This document shows positions 1-7,278 of a stretch of 33,895 bases of DNA, piece by piece. The notes beneath the pieces were generated by a model, which saw only the letters and a program-made list of their open reading frames with translations, made no database searches and was not told the origin of the DNA. The first letter of the stretch is position 1; the number at the start of each line of letters is the position of its first letter. Origin of the DNA: Chloroflexota bacterium (GTDB lineage Bacteria; Chloroflexota; UBA5177); assembly GCA_025966365.1 (NCBI GenBank), contig JAICWV010000020.1, positions 1 through 33,895 of the forward strand. Reading direction: 5' to 3'. The position numbers were made by a program, and so were the translations under genes.

Positions 1-44
1 GCGCCGACCCCGGGCCGGAGACCATGCGATTGTTGGAGGCTAGA

Positions 45-2420
45 TCAGCATTCGCTGTAGCCGCAGGTGTGGCACTTCTTGCAGCCCTCTTCGTGGACGA
101 AGGCAGCCCAGCCGCAGGAGGGGCAGATGTCGGCTCTGGCGGATTGGGCCAGAGAGAGATCCGGAAGGGCGCTCAACAGGGCGCCGGAAGAAACCTCGCC
201 TTCAACCCGCTCGCGATACTCGTCCAGCACCTGCGCCAGAGCGTCGGGCAGAGACATGACGCGCTGGGCGCCGAAGCCCACCGACCGGCTGCCGGCAATG
301 CCGCTCAGCTGATCCACGATCTGCTCGATCTTCTCGCGCTGCGTCAGGGTCGAGGGAGTCCGCAGGACCAACGAGATGAGCCGGCCCAGCGCTTCGGCAA
401 AGGCCATGACGTCAGTCCCGGAGCTGCCGATATTCACAAAGGCTTCCAGCGGCTCGCCGTTCTCGTCCATGTTGACGGTGACGTACGCCTTGCCCAGCGG
501 GGTCTCGACCCGGTGCGTGTTGCCACGCACGACTTTCGGGCGTGGCTGGATGGTTGGGAAGCCGGGAAGCGATGCCTGCGCGGGACGCGATTCCACCACC
601 TCGACCTCGGCTCGCTTCTTGTCGTCGATACCCACGTTCAGGACCTGGGCGCCCTTGCAGCCGTCGCGGAAGACGGTGATGCCCAGGCAGCCGAGATCCC
701 AGGCCAGGTTGTAGGCCTCTTCCACGTCGACACGGGAGGCGCTGTTGGGCAGGTTGATGGTCTTGGACACGCCGTTGTCGGTGTGCTGCTGGAAGGCGGC
801 CTGGGTACGCACGTGCCACTCCGGCGCCACTTCGTGCGCCGTGACGAACACCCGCTGCACATCTTCAGGGACCCCGTCGACCCCGTGCACCGTTCCCACC
901 GCGCTGACCCGATCCAACAGCTCGTCGCTGTCAAACCCGCGCCGCTTCGCCGCTTCGGTGAAGAAGGGGTTGACGAAGGTCAGCTTGCGATCGTCCACCT
1001 TGTGCTGGAACGCCAGGGCAAAGATGGGCTCGATGCCGCTGGACGCATCGGCGATGATGCTGATGGTGCCGGTGGGCGCAATGGTGGTGACGGTCGAGTT
1101 CCGCATGGGGGGGCCGTCGCGATAGATGCTGCGATGCCAATTGGGGAACGGGCCCCGGACACGCGCCAGATCCTGCGACGCCTGATGACTGGCCCGCTTG
1201 ACGAAGGCCCATATGCGGTCGGCCAGCTCGGTCGCCTCGGCGCTGTTGTAGGGAATGCCCAACTCGAAGAGAAGATCGGCCCAGCCCATGATGCCCAGGC
1301 CGATGCGCCGGTTGGCCTTCACCACCTCGTCGATCTCGGGCAGCGGGTACGGGTTCACGTCGATGACGTCGTCGAGGAAGCGCACGCACAGCTTGGTGAC
1401 GCGCTCCAGTTCCGCCCAGTCGATCTCTTTGCCGTCGGAGGTCTCGACCACGAACCGCGCCAGATTCAGCGAGCCCAGATTGCAGGCCTCGTTGGGAAGC
1501 AGCGGCTGCTCGCCGCAGGGATTGGTGGCCTCGATCATCCCGACCTCGGGCGTCGGATTAGCCGGGCTGGCATTGATCCGGTCGATGAAGACCAGGCCGG
1601 GATCGCCGGTGCGCCAGGCCGAGTCGATGATCTTCTCCCAGACGTCGCGCGCACGCAGGCGGTTGCAAACCTCCTGACTGTGCGGGTCCACCAGATCGTA
1701 ATAGTCGTCGTTGCGCAGGGCGTCCATGAAGGCATCGGTCACGGCGACACTGATGTTGAAGTTGGTGATGCCGCCGTCGTTCTTGCAGTCGATGAACTCG
1801 AGGACGTCGGGATGGTCGATGCACAGAATGCCCATGTTGGCGCCGCGCCGCGTCCCGCCCTGCTTCACTGCCTCGGTGGCGGCATTGAAGACACGCAGGA
1901 ATGAAACCGGACCGCTAGCGCGGCCGCCGGTGCTCTTGACCAGGCTGTTCTTGCGCCGGATGCGGGAAAAGGCGAAGCCGGTTCCACCGCCACTCTGGTG
2001 GATGAGGGCCGCATTCTTCAGGGTGTCGAAGATGTCCGATATTGAGTCGCCGACGGGAAGGACGTAGCAGGCCGAAAACTGCAGGCCGTTGCCGGTTCCG
2101 GCATTCATCAAGGTCGGAGAGTTGGGCATGAACTTTCGGTCGATCAGTACGTCATAAAAGAGCCGCTCGTGCTCCCGGACCACGCTTTCGCCGTGCCAGT
2201 GATACTCGGCCCCGGCGATCGAGCTCGACACCCGCCAGCACATCTCGTCCGGGGTCTCGATGACCTTGCCGTCCTTCTTGAGCAGATAGCGCTCGCTGAG
2301 GACGCGAAGCGCCGATTCGGACCACTGTCCTCGCCGCTCGGGCCGCCCACCACCCCTGTTTCTCTCGGCGTGACCGTTCTGGTCCGCCGTCTCTACCGCC
2401 TGCTGCACATCCAGTTCCAT
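45..2420 (-). CDS. nrdJ: Adenosylcobalamin-dependent (class II) ribonucleotide reductase
   Basis: Reduces ribonucleotides to deoxyribonucleotides using a radical generated from adenosylcobalamin; cytosolic. The 791-residue protein has the class II landmarks: FSACYV (Cys118, one of the redox pair), the finger-loop NPCGEQPLLPNEACNLGS (Cys302 and Cys313, which should include the thiyl-radical and partner cysteines), a TSCPD domain near residues 640-710, and a C-terminal zinc-ribbon-like tail with CPSC, CKKC and CG that probably re-reduces the active site. Length is normal for the long NrdJ form. ATG 2420 is preceded by GGAG at a reasonable distance. It stands alone, divergent from hutI. No class I or III reductase is in the window. 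A strong promoter with NrdR-like boxes lies just upstream; I see no cobalamin riboswitch. Confidence 0.97.
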   Translation of the reverse strand: MELDVQQAVETADQNGHAERNRGGGRPERRGQWSESALRVLSERYLLKKDGKVIETPDEMCWRVSSSIAGAEYHWHGESVVREHERLFYDVLIDRKFMPNSPTLMNAGTGNGLQFSACYVLPVGDSISDIFDTLKNAALIHQSGGGTGFAFSRIRRKNSLVKSTGGRASGPVSFLRVFNAATEAVKQGGTRRGANMGILCIDHPDVLEFIDCKNDGGITNFNISVAVTDAFMDALRNDDYYDLVDPHSQEVCNRLRARDVWEKIIDSAWRTGDPGLVFIDRINASPANPTPEVGMIEATNPCGEQPLLPNEACNLGSLNLARFVVETSDGKEIDWAELERVTKLCVRFLDDVIDVNPYPLPEIDEVVKANRRIGLGIMGWADLLFELGIPYNSAEATELADRIWAFVKRASHQASQDLARVRGPFPNWHRSIYRDGPPMRNSTVTTIAPTGTISIIADASSGIEPIFALAFQHKVDDRKLTFVNPFFTEAAKRRGFDSDELLDRVSAVGTVHGVDGVPEDVQRVFVTAHEVAPEWHVRTQAAFQQHTDNGVSKTINLPNSASRVDVEEAYNLAWDLGCLGITVFRDGCKGAQVLNVGIDDKKRAEVEVVESRPAQASLPGFPTIQPRPKVVRGNTHRVETPLGKAYVTVNMDENGEPLEAFVNIGSSGTDVMAFAEALGRLISLVLRTPSTLTQREKIEQIVDQLSGIAGSRSVGFGAQRVMSLPDALAQVLDEYRERVEGEVSSGALLSALPDLSLAQSARADICPSCGWAAFVHEEGCKKCHTCGYSEC

Positions 2421-2476
2421 AACCGTTTCTCCGTGAGTCCCGGGATCGAGGCCACTAGGTCTAGGCCTGTCCTCTC

Positions 2477-2505
2477 ATCCTAACCACAAGATGATGTGGT
2501 GTCAA
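2477..2505 (-). promoter_or_regulatory. nrdJ promoter (sigma70-type)
   Basis: Read on the minus strand, TTGACA (plus coordinates 2500-2505) is followed by exactly 17 bases and TAGGAT (2477-2482). This is a perfect -35, an ideal spacer and a 4/6 -10. Transcription should start near 2470, giving a leader of about 50 bases before the nrdJ ATG at 2420. It is the best promoter match I found in the window. Confidence 0.8.
2484..2499. promoter_or_regulatory. NrdR-like box, proximal
   Basis: CCACAAGATGATGTGG is a 16-base palindrome (CCACA, 6 bases, TGTGG) and matches about 11 of 16 positions of the NrdR consensus ACACWATATWTWGTGT. It fills the spacer between the -35 and -10 of the nrdJ promoter, so a bound repressor would block RNA polymerase. 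NrdR is the usual regulator of ribonucleotide reductase genes; its own gene is not in this window. Confidence 0.65.
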
Positions 2506-2512
2506 CTGGTAA

Positions 2513-2528
2513 ACCCAACATGTAGTGT
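2513..2528. promoter_or_regulatory. NrdR-like box, distal
   Basis: On the minus strand this reads ACACTACATGTTGGGT, about 13 of 16 matches to the NrdR consensus. It lies just upstream of the nrdJ -35 element, 29 bases centre to centre from the proximal box. That is close to the roughly three helical turns usual for paired NrdR boxes, so both would lie on nearly the same DNA face. Confidence 0.65.
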
Positions 2529-2651
2529 TGCACGCGACGTCGACTCCACAAAATGCCAGGTATGCGGGCATCCTTCATTTTAGTACATCGGTTCTAGTTC
2601 ACGCCCGGGGTTTCTCGGCCTCGTATGATGAGGTGGCCTGTGGAGGACTGC

Positions 2652-3929
2652 ATGCTTTCCGCCGACTTTGCCGTCTTCAACGTCGATCAGCTCATCACCA
2701 TGGCACCCGCGGCACATCCCGCCGCCTCCGGACCGCTCGGAATCGTGGAGCGCGGCGCGCTGGCCGCTCAGAACGGCAAGATCGTCTGGCTGGGCCCCAT
2801 GGACGACTTCCACGACAATGTCCGGCTGGACGCAAACGCGACCGCGATCAATCCCCATGGGCGCGTTGTCCTTCCGGGCTTCGTGGACCCCCACACCCAT
2901 CCGATCTTTGCCGGGTCCCGCGTGAACGACTTCTACCGCCGCGCTTTGGGCGAGCGCTACCAGGAGCAGCTGCAATCCGGCGGGATCATGGAGACCGTCA
3001 GGGCCACCCGCGCGGCCTCCGAGGACGCGCTGATAGATGCGGGTTTCTGTCGGGCCGAGGGGTTTCTCTGCAACGGAACTACCACCATCGAGGCCAAGAC
3101 GGGCTACGGTCTGACAGGCGAGGACGAGGCTAAATCGCTGCGTGCCCTCACCCGCCTGCAGCGGCTGACGCCCCTCAAGATCGTTCCAGCTTTCCTCGGC
3201 GGCCATGTAGTCCCGGCTGACTTCGCAGGCGACGGCGACGCCTACGTCGCCCGGCTGATCGAGGAATGGCTGCCGCAGGCCAAGGACATGGCGTCGATCG
3301 TGGACGTCTGGGCCGACGATGGCGCCTTTTCCGAGGAGCAATCGCGGCGCATCCTTGGGGCCGCCCGCGACCTGGGTTTTGCGCTGACCGCCCACGCCAA
3401 CGAGCTCGGCCCGCATGGAGGCGCGCGCATGGCGGCAGAGCTGGGAGCGCTCTCCGTGGACCATGCCGTCTATCTGGACGATCGGGACATTGCCGCTCTG
3501 GCAAAGTCCGGGACAGTTGCCGTGCTCCTCCCGGCCACCACCCTTTTTCTGGGCAGCGACACCTACGCACCGGCCCGCCGCCTGCTCGACGCCGGGGTGC
3601 GCGTCGCGCTCGGCACCGACTACAACCCCGGTACCTCCTTTACTCAGAACATGCAGCTCGTGCTCAGCCTCGCCGTCCTCAAGCTCGGCATGTCGGCGGA
3701 GGAGGTATTGCGCGCCGCCACCATCAACGCTGCCGCGGCCGTGGGCATGGAAGACCGTGTCGGGTCGCTGGAAGTGGGCAAGTTCTGTGACCTCTCCATC
3801 TTCACTGTGGACGACTATCGGAGCATCCCGTACCATCTGGGCGCCAACCTGGTGGACACGGTGGTTGCCGGAGGAGGGGTTGTGGTGCAGGACGGTAAGA
3901 CCGTCCTGCTGTCGGCGCCCAGAGCTTGA
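2652..3929 (+). CDS. hutI: Imidazolonepropionase
   Basis: Hydrolyses 4-imidazolone-5-propanoate to N-formimino-L-glutamate in histidine degradation. It is an amidohydrolase-fold enzyme of 425 residues. DPHTHPIFAG carries the metal-binding His81 and His83. FLGGHVVP, AHANELGPHGGARM and GTDYNPGT supply the remaining conserved metal and substrate residues. I chose ATG 2652 over the in-frame ATGs at 2625/2628 because GGAGGA ends four bases before it and a -10-like TATGAT (2624-2629) overlaps the earlier codons. The next gene starts inside its stop codon, and ftcD, which uses its product, follows one gene later. hutH and hutU are not in the window. Confidence 0.95.
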   Translation: MLSADFAVFNVDQLITMAPAAHPAASGPLGIVERGALAAQNGKIVWLGPMDDFHDNVRLDANATAINPHGRVVLPGFVDPHTHPIFAGSRVNDFYRRALGERYQEQLQSGGIMETVRATRAASEDALIDAGFCRAEGFLCNGTTTIEAKTGYGLTGEDEAKSLRALTRLQRLTPLKIVPAFLGGHVVPADFAGDGDAYVARLIEEWLPQAKDMASIVDVWADDGAFSEEQSRRILGAARDLGFALTAHANELGPHGGARMAAELGALSVDHAVYLDDRDIAALAKSGTVAVLLPATTLFLGSDTYAPARRLLDAGVRVALGTDYNPGTSFTQNMQLVLSLAVLKLGMSAEEVLRAATINAAAAVGMEDRVGSLEVGKFCDLSIFTVDDYRSIPYHLGANLVDTVVAGGGVVVQDGKTVLLSAPRA

Positions 3930-4414
3930 TCCGCGACCTTCTGGAGCGACTCTGGCGGCGGCCATGGCCACGCTGGCTGCGGCGTCTGGCCTCGGAAGTC
4001 TCAGCCCTGCCGCTGATCCGCTTCATCCTGTTCCCGCACTTCCTGGTGGGGGTAGTTGGCGTCATCACCAACGGCGACGGTCAGGTGCTCCTGCTCCACC
4101 ACACCTATCGCGGCACGCCCTGGGGCCTGCCCACCGGGTTTCTGGAGCGGGGTGAGCAGCCGATTGACGCCCTGGCTCGCGAGATCATGGAAGAGGCCGG
4201 ACTGCGGGTCAGGCTCGACCCGCGTCCGATTGTGTTTTCGGAGCCGGGCCGGCCTCTGCTCAACATTGCCTATCGCGGCATCTTTACCGGCGGCAGCTTC
4301 GAAGCCAGCGCCGAGGTCTCCCAGGCCCGCTGGTTCGCGGCCGACGCGCTTCCCCCCATGCTGCCCGCACAGAAGCAGCTGCTCATATCCACTCTGGAGG
4401 AGGTGTCCCATTAG
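3926..4414 (+). CDS. Nudix hydrolase
   Basis: Probably hydrolyses a nucleoside diphosphate linked to another group; the substrate cannot be told from the sequence. The protein has 162 residues and a complete Nudix box at residues 71-93 (Gly71, Glu77, REIMEEAGL), matching GX5EX7REUXEEXGU without a gap. The N-terminal 40 residues are basic and Trp/Leu-rich (LWRRPWPRW), then hydrophobic (LIRFILFPHFLVGVVGVI), so it may sit on the membrane surface. The start is TTG 3926, overlapping the hutI stop; the Shine-Dalgarno match is weak, so the exact start is uncertain. It lies between hutI and ftcD, but no Nudix step in histidine breakdown is known to me. Confidence 0.88.
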   Translation: MIRDLLERLWRRPWPRWLRRLASEVSALPLIRFILFPHFLVGVVGVITNGDGQVLLLHHTYRGTPWGLPTGFLERGEQPIDALAREIMEEAGLRVRLDPRPIVFSEPGRPLLNIAYRGIFTGGSFEASAEVSQARWFAADALPPMLPAQKQLLISTLEEVSH

Positions 4415-5315
4415 CGGCCTGATGGAATCTGTTCCCAACTTTTCCGAGGGACGGCGCCGGGATGTGATCGATCGCATCGTGGAGGCGGCGCGGTCCGTTG
4501 CGGATGTCCGCCTGCTTGACCTCCATTCCGACGAGGACCACAACCGCTCCGTCCTCACGCTGGCGGGAGAGGAAGGCCCGCTCAGCGAAGCCGTCTTCCG
4601 CTCGATGGCGACGGCAACCGAGCTCATCGACCTGCGCGGGCACAGCGGCGAGCACCCCCGAGTGGGAGCGACCGACGTCGTTCCCTTCATTCCTCTGATG
4701 GGAGCGACCATGAAGGACGCGGTGGGCGCGGCCGAGGCATTGGGGCGTCGAGTAGCGGAGGAGCTGCAGATCCCGGTCTATTTCTATGAAGAAGCCGCGC
4801 GGCGGCCGGAGCACCAGAACCTCGAGGCCATCCGGCGCAAGGGGTTCGAGGAGCTGCGCGAGGTCATCGGGACCGACCCGGATCGCGAACCGGATCTGGG
4901 TCCACGGGCCGTCCACCCCTCGGCAGGGGCCGTCGTGATCGGCGCCAGGGGCCCGCTCATCGCCTACAACATCTATCTCGGTACCGCCGATCTCGCGGTG
5001 GCGAAGGCGATCGCCAGGAGGGTGCGGCACAGCTCCGGCGGGCTGCGCTACGTCAAAGCGCTGGGGATCGATATCCCGGCCCGCGGCCAGGTGCAGGTGT
5101 CCATGAATCTCACCAACTATCGCCGCAGTGCCGTCCACACCGTCTTCGACATGGTCAGATCCGAGGCAGCGGCATACGGCGTGGCGGTGACCGACTCGGA
5201 GATCGTGGGGCTAGTTCCGATGGAGGCGCTGATTGACGCCGCCCGGTTCTACCTACGGCTGCATGACTTCGAGCCCAAGCAGATCCTGGAGTCGCGTCTT
5301 ATGTCGAGTGAGTGA
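4410..5315 (+). CDS. ftcD: Glutamate formimidoyltransferase
   Basis: Transfers the formimino group of N-formiminoglutamate to tetrahydrofolate, joining histidine breakdown to one-carbon metabolism. It is a single-domain enzyme (301 residues) without the cyclodeaminase domain of the mammalian protein. Motifs are ESVPNFSEGRR at the N-terminus and GHSGEHPRVGATDVVPF. The first ATG (4422) would drop four residues of the usual N-terminus and is 18 bases from the Shine-Dalgarno. ATT at 4410 is six bases after GGAGGAGG (4396-4403), gives an M-S-G-L-M-E-S-V-P start like the mammalian M-S-Q-L-V-E-C-V-P, and puts the catalytic histidine at 82, its mammalian number. I therefore favour ATT, with ATG 4422 as the conservative alternative. 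Confidence 0.93.
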   Translation: MSGLMESVPNFSEGRRRDVIDRIVEAARSVADVRLLDLHSDEDHNRSVLTLAGEEGPLSEAVFRSMATATELIDLRGHSGEHPRVGATDVVPFIPLMGATMKDAVGAAEALGRRVAEELQIPVYFYEEAARRPEHQNLEAIRRKGFEELREVIGTDPDREPDLGPRAVHPSAGAVVIGARGPLIAYNIYLGTADLAVAKAIARRVRHSSGGLRYVKALGIDIPARGQVQVSMNLTNYRRSAVHTVFDMVRSEAAAYGVAVTDSEIVGLVPMEALIDAARFYLRLHDFEPKQILESRLMSSE

Positions 5316-5324
5316 GCCCGAGCG

Positions 5325-5354
5325 TTGTCCCTCGGCCAAACGGGCTGGTATCAT
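5325..5354 (+). promoter_or_regulatory. Promoter for the lipoprotein gene
   Basis: TTGTCC (5325-5330), an 18-base spacer and TATCAT (5349-5354), with TG one base before the -10 (extended -10, TGGTATCAT). Transcription would begin about 5361, which bears on the choice of the downstream start codon. Confidence 0.5.
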
Positions 5355-5357
5355 GCC

Positions 5358-6248
5358 GTGGTTTCCCGGGAGTTCGCCATTCGTCTCGTCTCACTTTCCT
5401 CTCTGTGCCTGATCGCACTGTTTATTTCTGCCTGCGGCAAAGATGTCGGCGCGTCATCGGCCACCTCCACCCCCACGCGTAAACACATCACGGCCACGTC
5501 GGTGCCGACAACCGCCCCCCTGTACGTTCAACCCACGGCCACTGCGTTCCCCACTGCCACGCCAGGACCCACCGATACCCCCACACCCCGCCCGACGCGG
5601 GTGAAGCCGACGGCGGTGCCTCCCGCGCAGCCGGGCAGCGTTCTGTCCGCGGTCGTCCAGCCGCTCAACGTCGACCCGCAAGCGACGCTCGACGCAACCG
5701 TGCGAACGTCGGGCGCGGTCACGCGCATCGAGGTCTATCTTGGATCCGGCGTCCCGGGAACATCGGGCCCCATCAGCACCACCTTGACCCAAACCGCCGC
5801 CGGAACATGGTCCGGCAGCTTCGGCGCACCGGCACGGCCCGGCTACTATCACTTCACCGTCGGCCTCTTCACCGGGGGCAGGCGAACCGTGATCGACAAC
5901 GACAACTGGAATATCAGGGTGCTCGAGCCCTCCAGCGCCGCACAGCCGCTGCCCGACAACATTCCTCTGGTGCCGCCGTTTAATTGGGGCAATCCAGTCG
6001 CCGCCACCTTCAGCGCCGACGGGCGCTCCGTCAACGGCTCGGAGGTCAGCAGCACCACCCGCTCCGACGTAACCGCGAGCTATGTGTCCCAATGGTACGC
6101 CAACCGCCTCCCTGCCTCCGGCTGGACCATCGTGCCCTCCACGCTTCCGGCGCAGGGCGCGACATCGTTCACCATCGTCGCCAACTCGGGCACGCAGGTC
6201 TGCGTCGTGCAGTATGCAGCGGGCACCGTCCACATCTTTTACGGCTAG
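5358..6248 (+). CDS. Predicted lipoprotein with Thr/Pro-rich spacer
   Basis: Function not recognised. The N-terminus is a lipoprotein signal: a hydrophobic stretch (LVSLSSLCLIALF) ending in the lipobox ISAC, so the mature protein should begin at a lipidated cysteine. A Thr/Pro/Ala-rich spacer of about 60 residues follows (TATPGPTDTPTPRPT), typical of surface proteins in Chloroflexota. Two folded-looking parts come next: a beta-rich segment (TLDATVRTSGAVTRIEVYLGSG to NWNIRVLE), resembling an Ig-like fold, and a C-terminal part ending VCVVQYAAGTVHIFYG. GTG 5358 lacks a Shine-Dalgarno; ATT 5379, six bases after GGGAG, would give a shorter, tidier signal peptide (see findings). The last 35 bases overlap the proposed start of the next gene. 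Confidence 0.8.
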   Translation: MVSREFAIRLVSLSSLCLIALFISACGKDVGASSATSTPTRKHITATSVPTTAPLYVQPTATAFPTATPGPTDTPTPRPTRVKPTAVPPAQPGSVLSAVVQPLNVDPQATLDATVRTSGAVTRIEVYLGSGVPGTSGPISTTLTQTAAGTWSGSFGAPARPGYYHFTVGLFTGGRRTVIDNDNWNIRVLEPSSAAQPLPDNIPLVPPFNWGNPVAATFSADGRSVNGSEVSSTTRSDVTASYVSQWYANRLPASGWTIVPSTLPAQGATSFTIVANSGTQVCVVQYAAGTVHIFYG

Positions 6249-7278
6249 CTCCGCGCAGCGGCTCCTGAACGATTTCGGACGCCGCCGGGTGCTCGTGCTC
6301 GGCGACATGGTGGTGGACGAATACATCGTGGGGCGCCCCGCCCGCATTTCCCGGGAGGCGCCGGTGCTGATCCTCCATCATTCCGACACCTTCATCCGGC
6401 CCGGTGGGGCCACCAACGCCGCGCATAACTTCAACGCTCTGGGCGCGCAAACGACTGTCATCGGCGTGATCGGTGACGACGAAACCGGGGCGCGGCTCCG
6501 GACGCTGCTGGAGGAGACCGGCATCGATGTCTCCGGCCTGGTGGTCGATTCCTCCCGGCCCACCTCGACCAAAACGCGCGTTCTGGCGAAGGGGACGCAG
6601 GAAGTCCAGCAGCAGATCGTCCGCATCGATCGTGTCGACACCAGCAGCGTGGACGGGTCCCTGCGCGACCGTATGATTGATATCTTCTGCCGCCTGGTGT
6701 CGGAAGCCGACGCCGTTCTCATCTCCGACTACGACAACGGAGTCATCTCACCGGAGATTCTCGACGCCTGCCTCCCGTCAGCGGCATCCTCCGGCAAGAT
6801 CGTCACCGTGGACTCGCACGGCGACCTCTTCCGCTTCCACGGCGTCACCGCCGCCACTCCCAATCAGCCGGAGGCCGAGGCCTCGGTCGGCTTTTCTATC
6901 CGCACCGAGGACGACCTGTGTCGCGCGGGCGAGCGGCTGGTCGAGGGCATGGACGCCGAGGGGGTGCTCATCACCCGCGGAAGCGAGGGAATCGCCCTGT
7001 TCGAGCGCCGCCGGGAGCCCTACCTGCTCCCCGTCTCCACCACGCGCCCGATCGATGTGGTCGACCCCAATGGCGCGGGCGATACCGTCTCCGCCGTCTT
7101 TACATTGGCCCTTGCCGGTGGCGCGGACATGCGGCTGGCCACCTACATATCCAACGTGGCAGGGGGAGAGGTGGTTCGCTACGCTGGTCCGGTCGCGCTC
7201 ACCGCCTCTCAGCTTGATGAGGTGCTTCGGCGCACCCGTCTGGAGACGCCTGCCGAAACCTATAATGAGTCCCCATGA
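6214..7278 (+). CDS. PfkB-family sugar kinase, heptose-7-phosphate kinase type
   Basis: Likely an ATP-dependent sugar kinase closest to the N-terminal (RfaE1/HldE) domain that phosphorylates D-glycero-D-manno-heptose 7-phosphate at C1. Evidence: VLGDMVVDEYIVGRPARISREAPV, RPGGATNAAHNFNALGA (substrate and first PfkB signature), TKTRVLA, VRIDR, LISDYDNG and the second PfkB signature DVVDPNGAGDT, whose Asp is the catalytic base. There is no cytidylyltransferase domain and no other heptose gene here, so the true sugar could differ. ATG 6214 overlaps the upstream gene by 35 bases and has a poor Shine-Dalgarno; it is the only ordinary codon that leaves the first strand intact. The stop overlaps the next ATG (ATGA). 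Confidence 0.82.
   Translation: MQRAPSTSFTASSAQRLLNDFGRRRVLVLGDMVVDEYIVGRPARISREAPVLILHHSDTFIRPGGATNAAHNFNALGAQTTVIGVIGDDETGARLRTLLEETGIDVSGLVVDSSRPTSTKTRVLAKGTQEVQQQIVRIDRVDTSSVDGSLRDRMIDIFCRLVSEADAVLISDYDNGVISPEILDACLPSAASSGKIVTVDSHGDLFRFHGVTAATPNQPEAEASVGFSIRTEDDLCRAGERLVEGMDAEGVLITRGSEGIALFERRREPYLLPVSTTRPIDVVDPNGAGDTVSAVFTLALAGGADMRLATYISNVAGGEVVRYAGPVALTASQLDEVLRRTRLETPAETYNESP
7261..7266 (+). promoter_or_regulatory. Possible internal -10 element before the asparaginase gene
   Basis: A perfect TATAAT lies inside the end of the kinase gene, eight bases before the asparaginase ATG at 7275. Transcription would start about 7273, making the message nearly leaderless. The -35 region is poor and there is no good Shine-Dalgarno, so this is only a candidate. 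Confidence 0.35.

Noticed and set aside
24-1904. A 626-codon plus-strand open frame opposite nrdJ
   Set aside because: It lies antisense to a well-conserved enzyme, has no family motifs, and long antisense frames are expected in GC-rich genes. The same holds for 2580-3971 and 12047-13324 on the minus strand.
2421-2651. A cobalamin riboswitch upstream of nrdJ
   Set aside because: The leader from the predicted start (about 2470) is only some 50 bases, too short, and I see no B12-box-like core.
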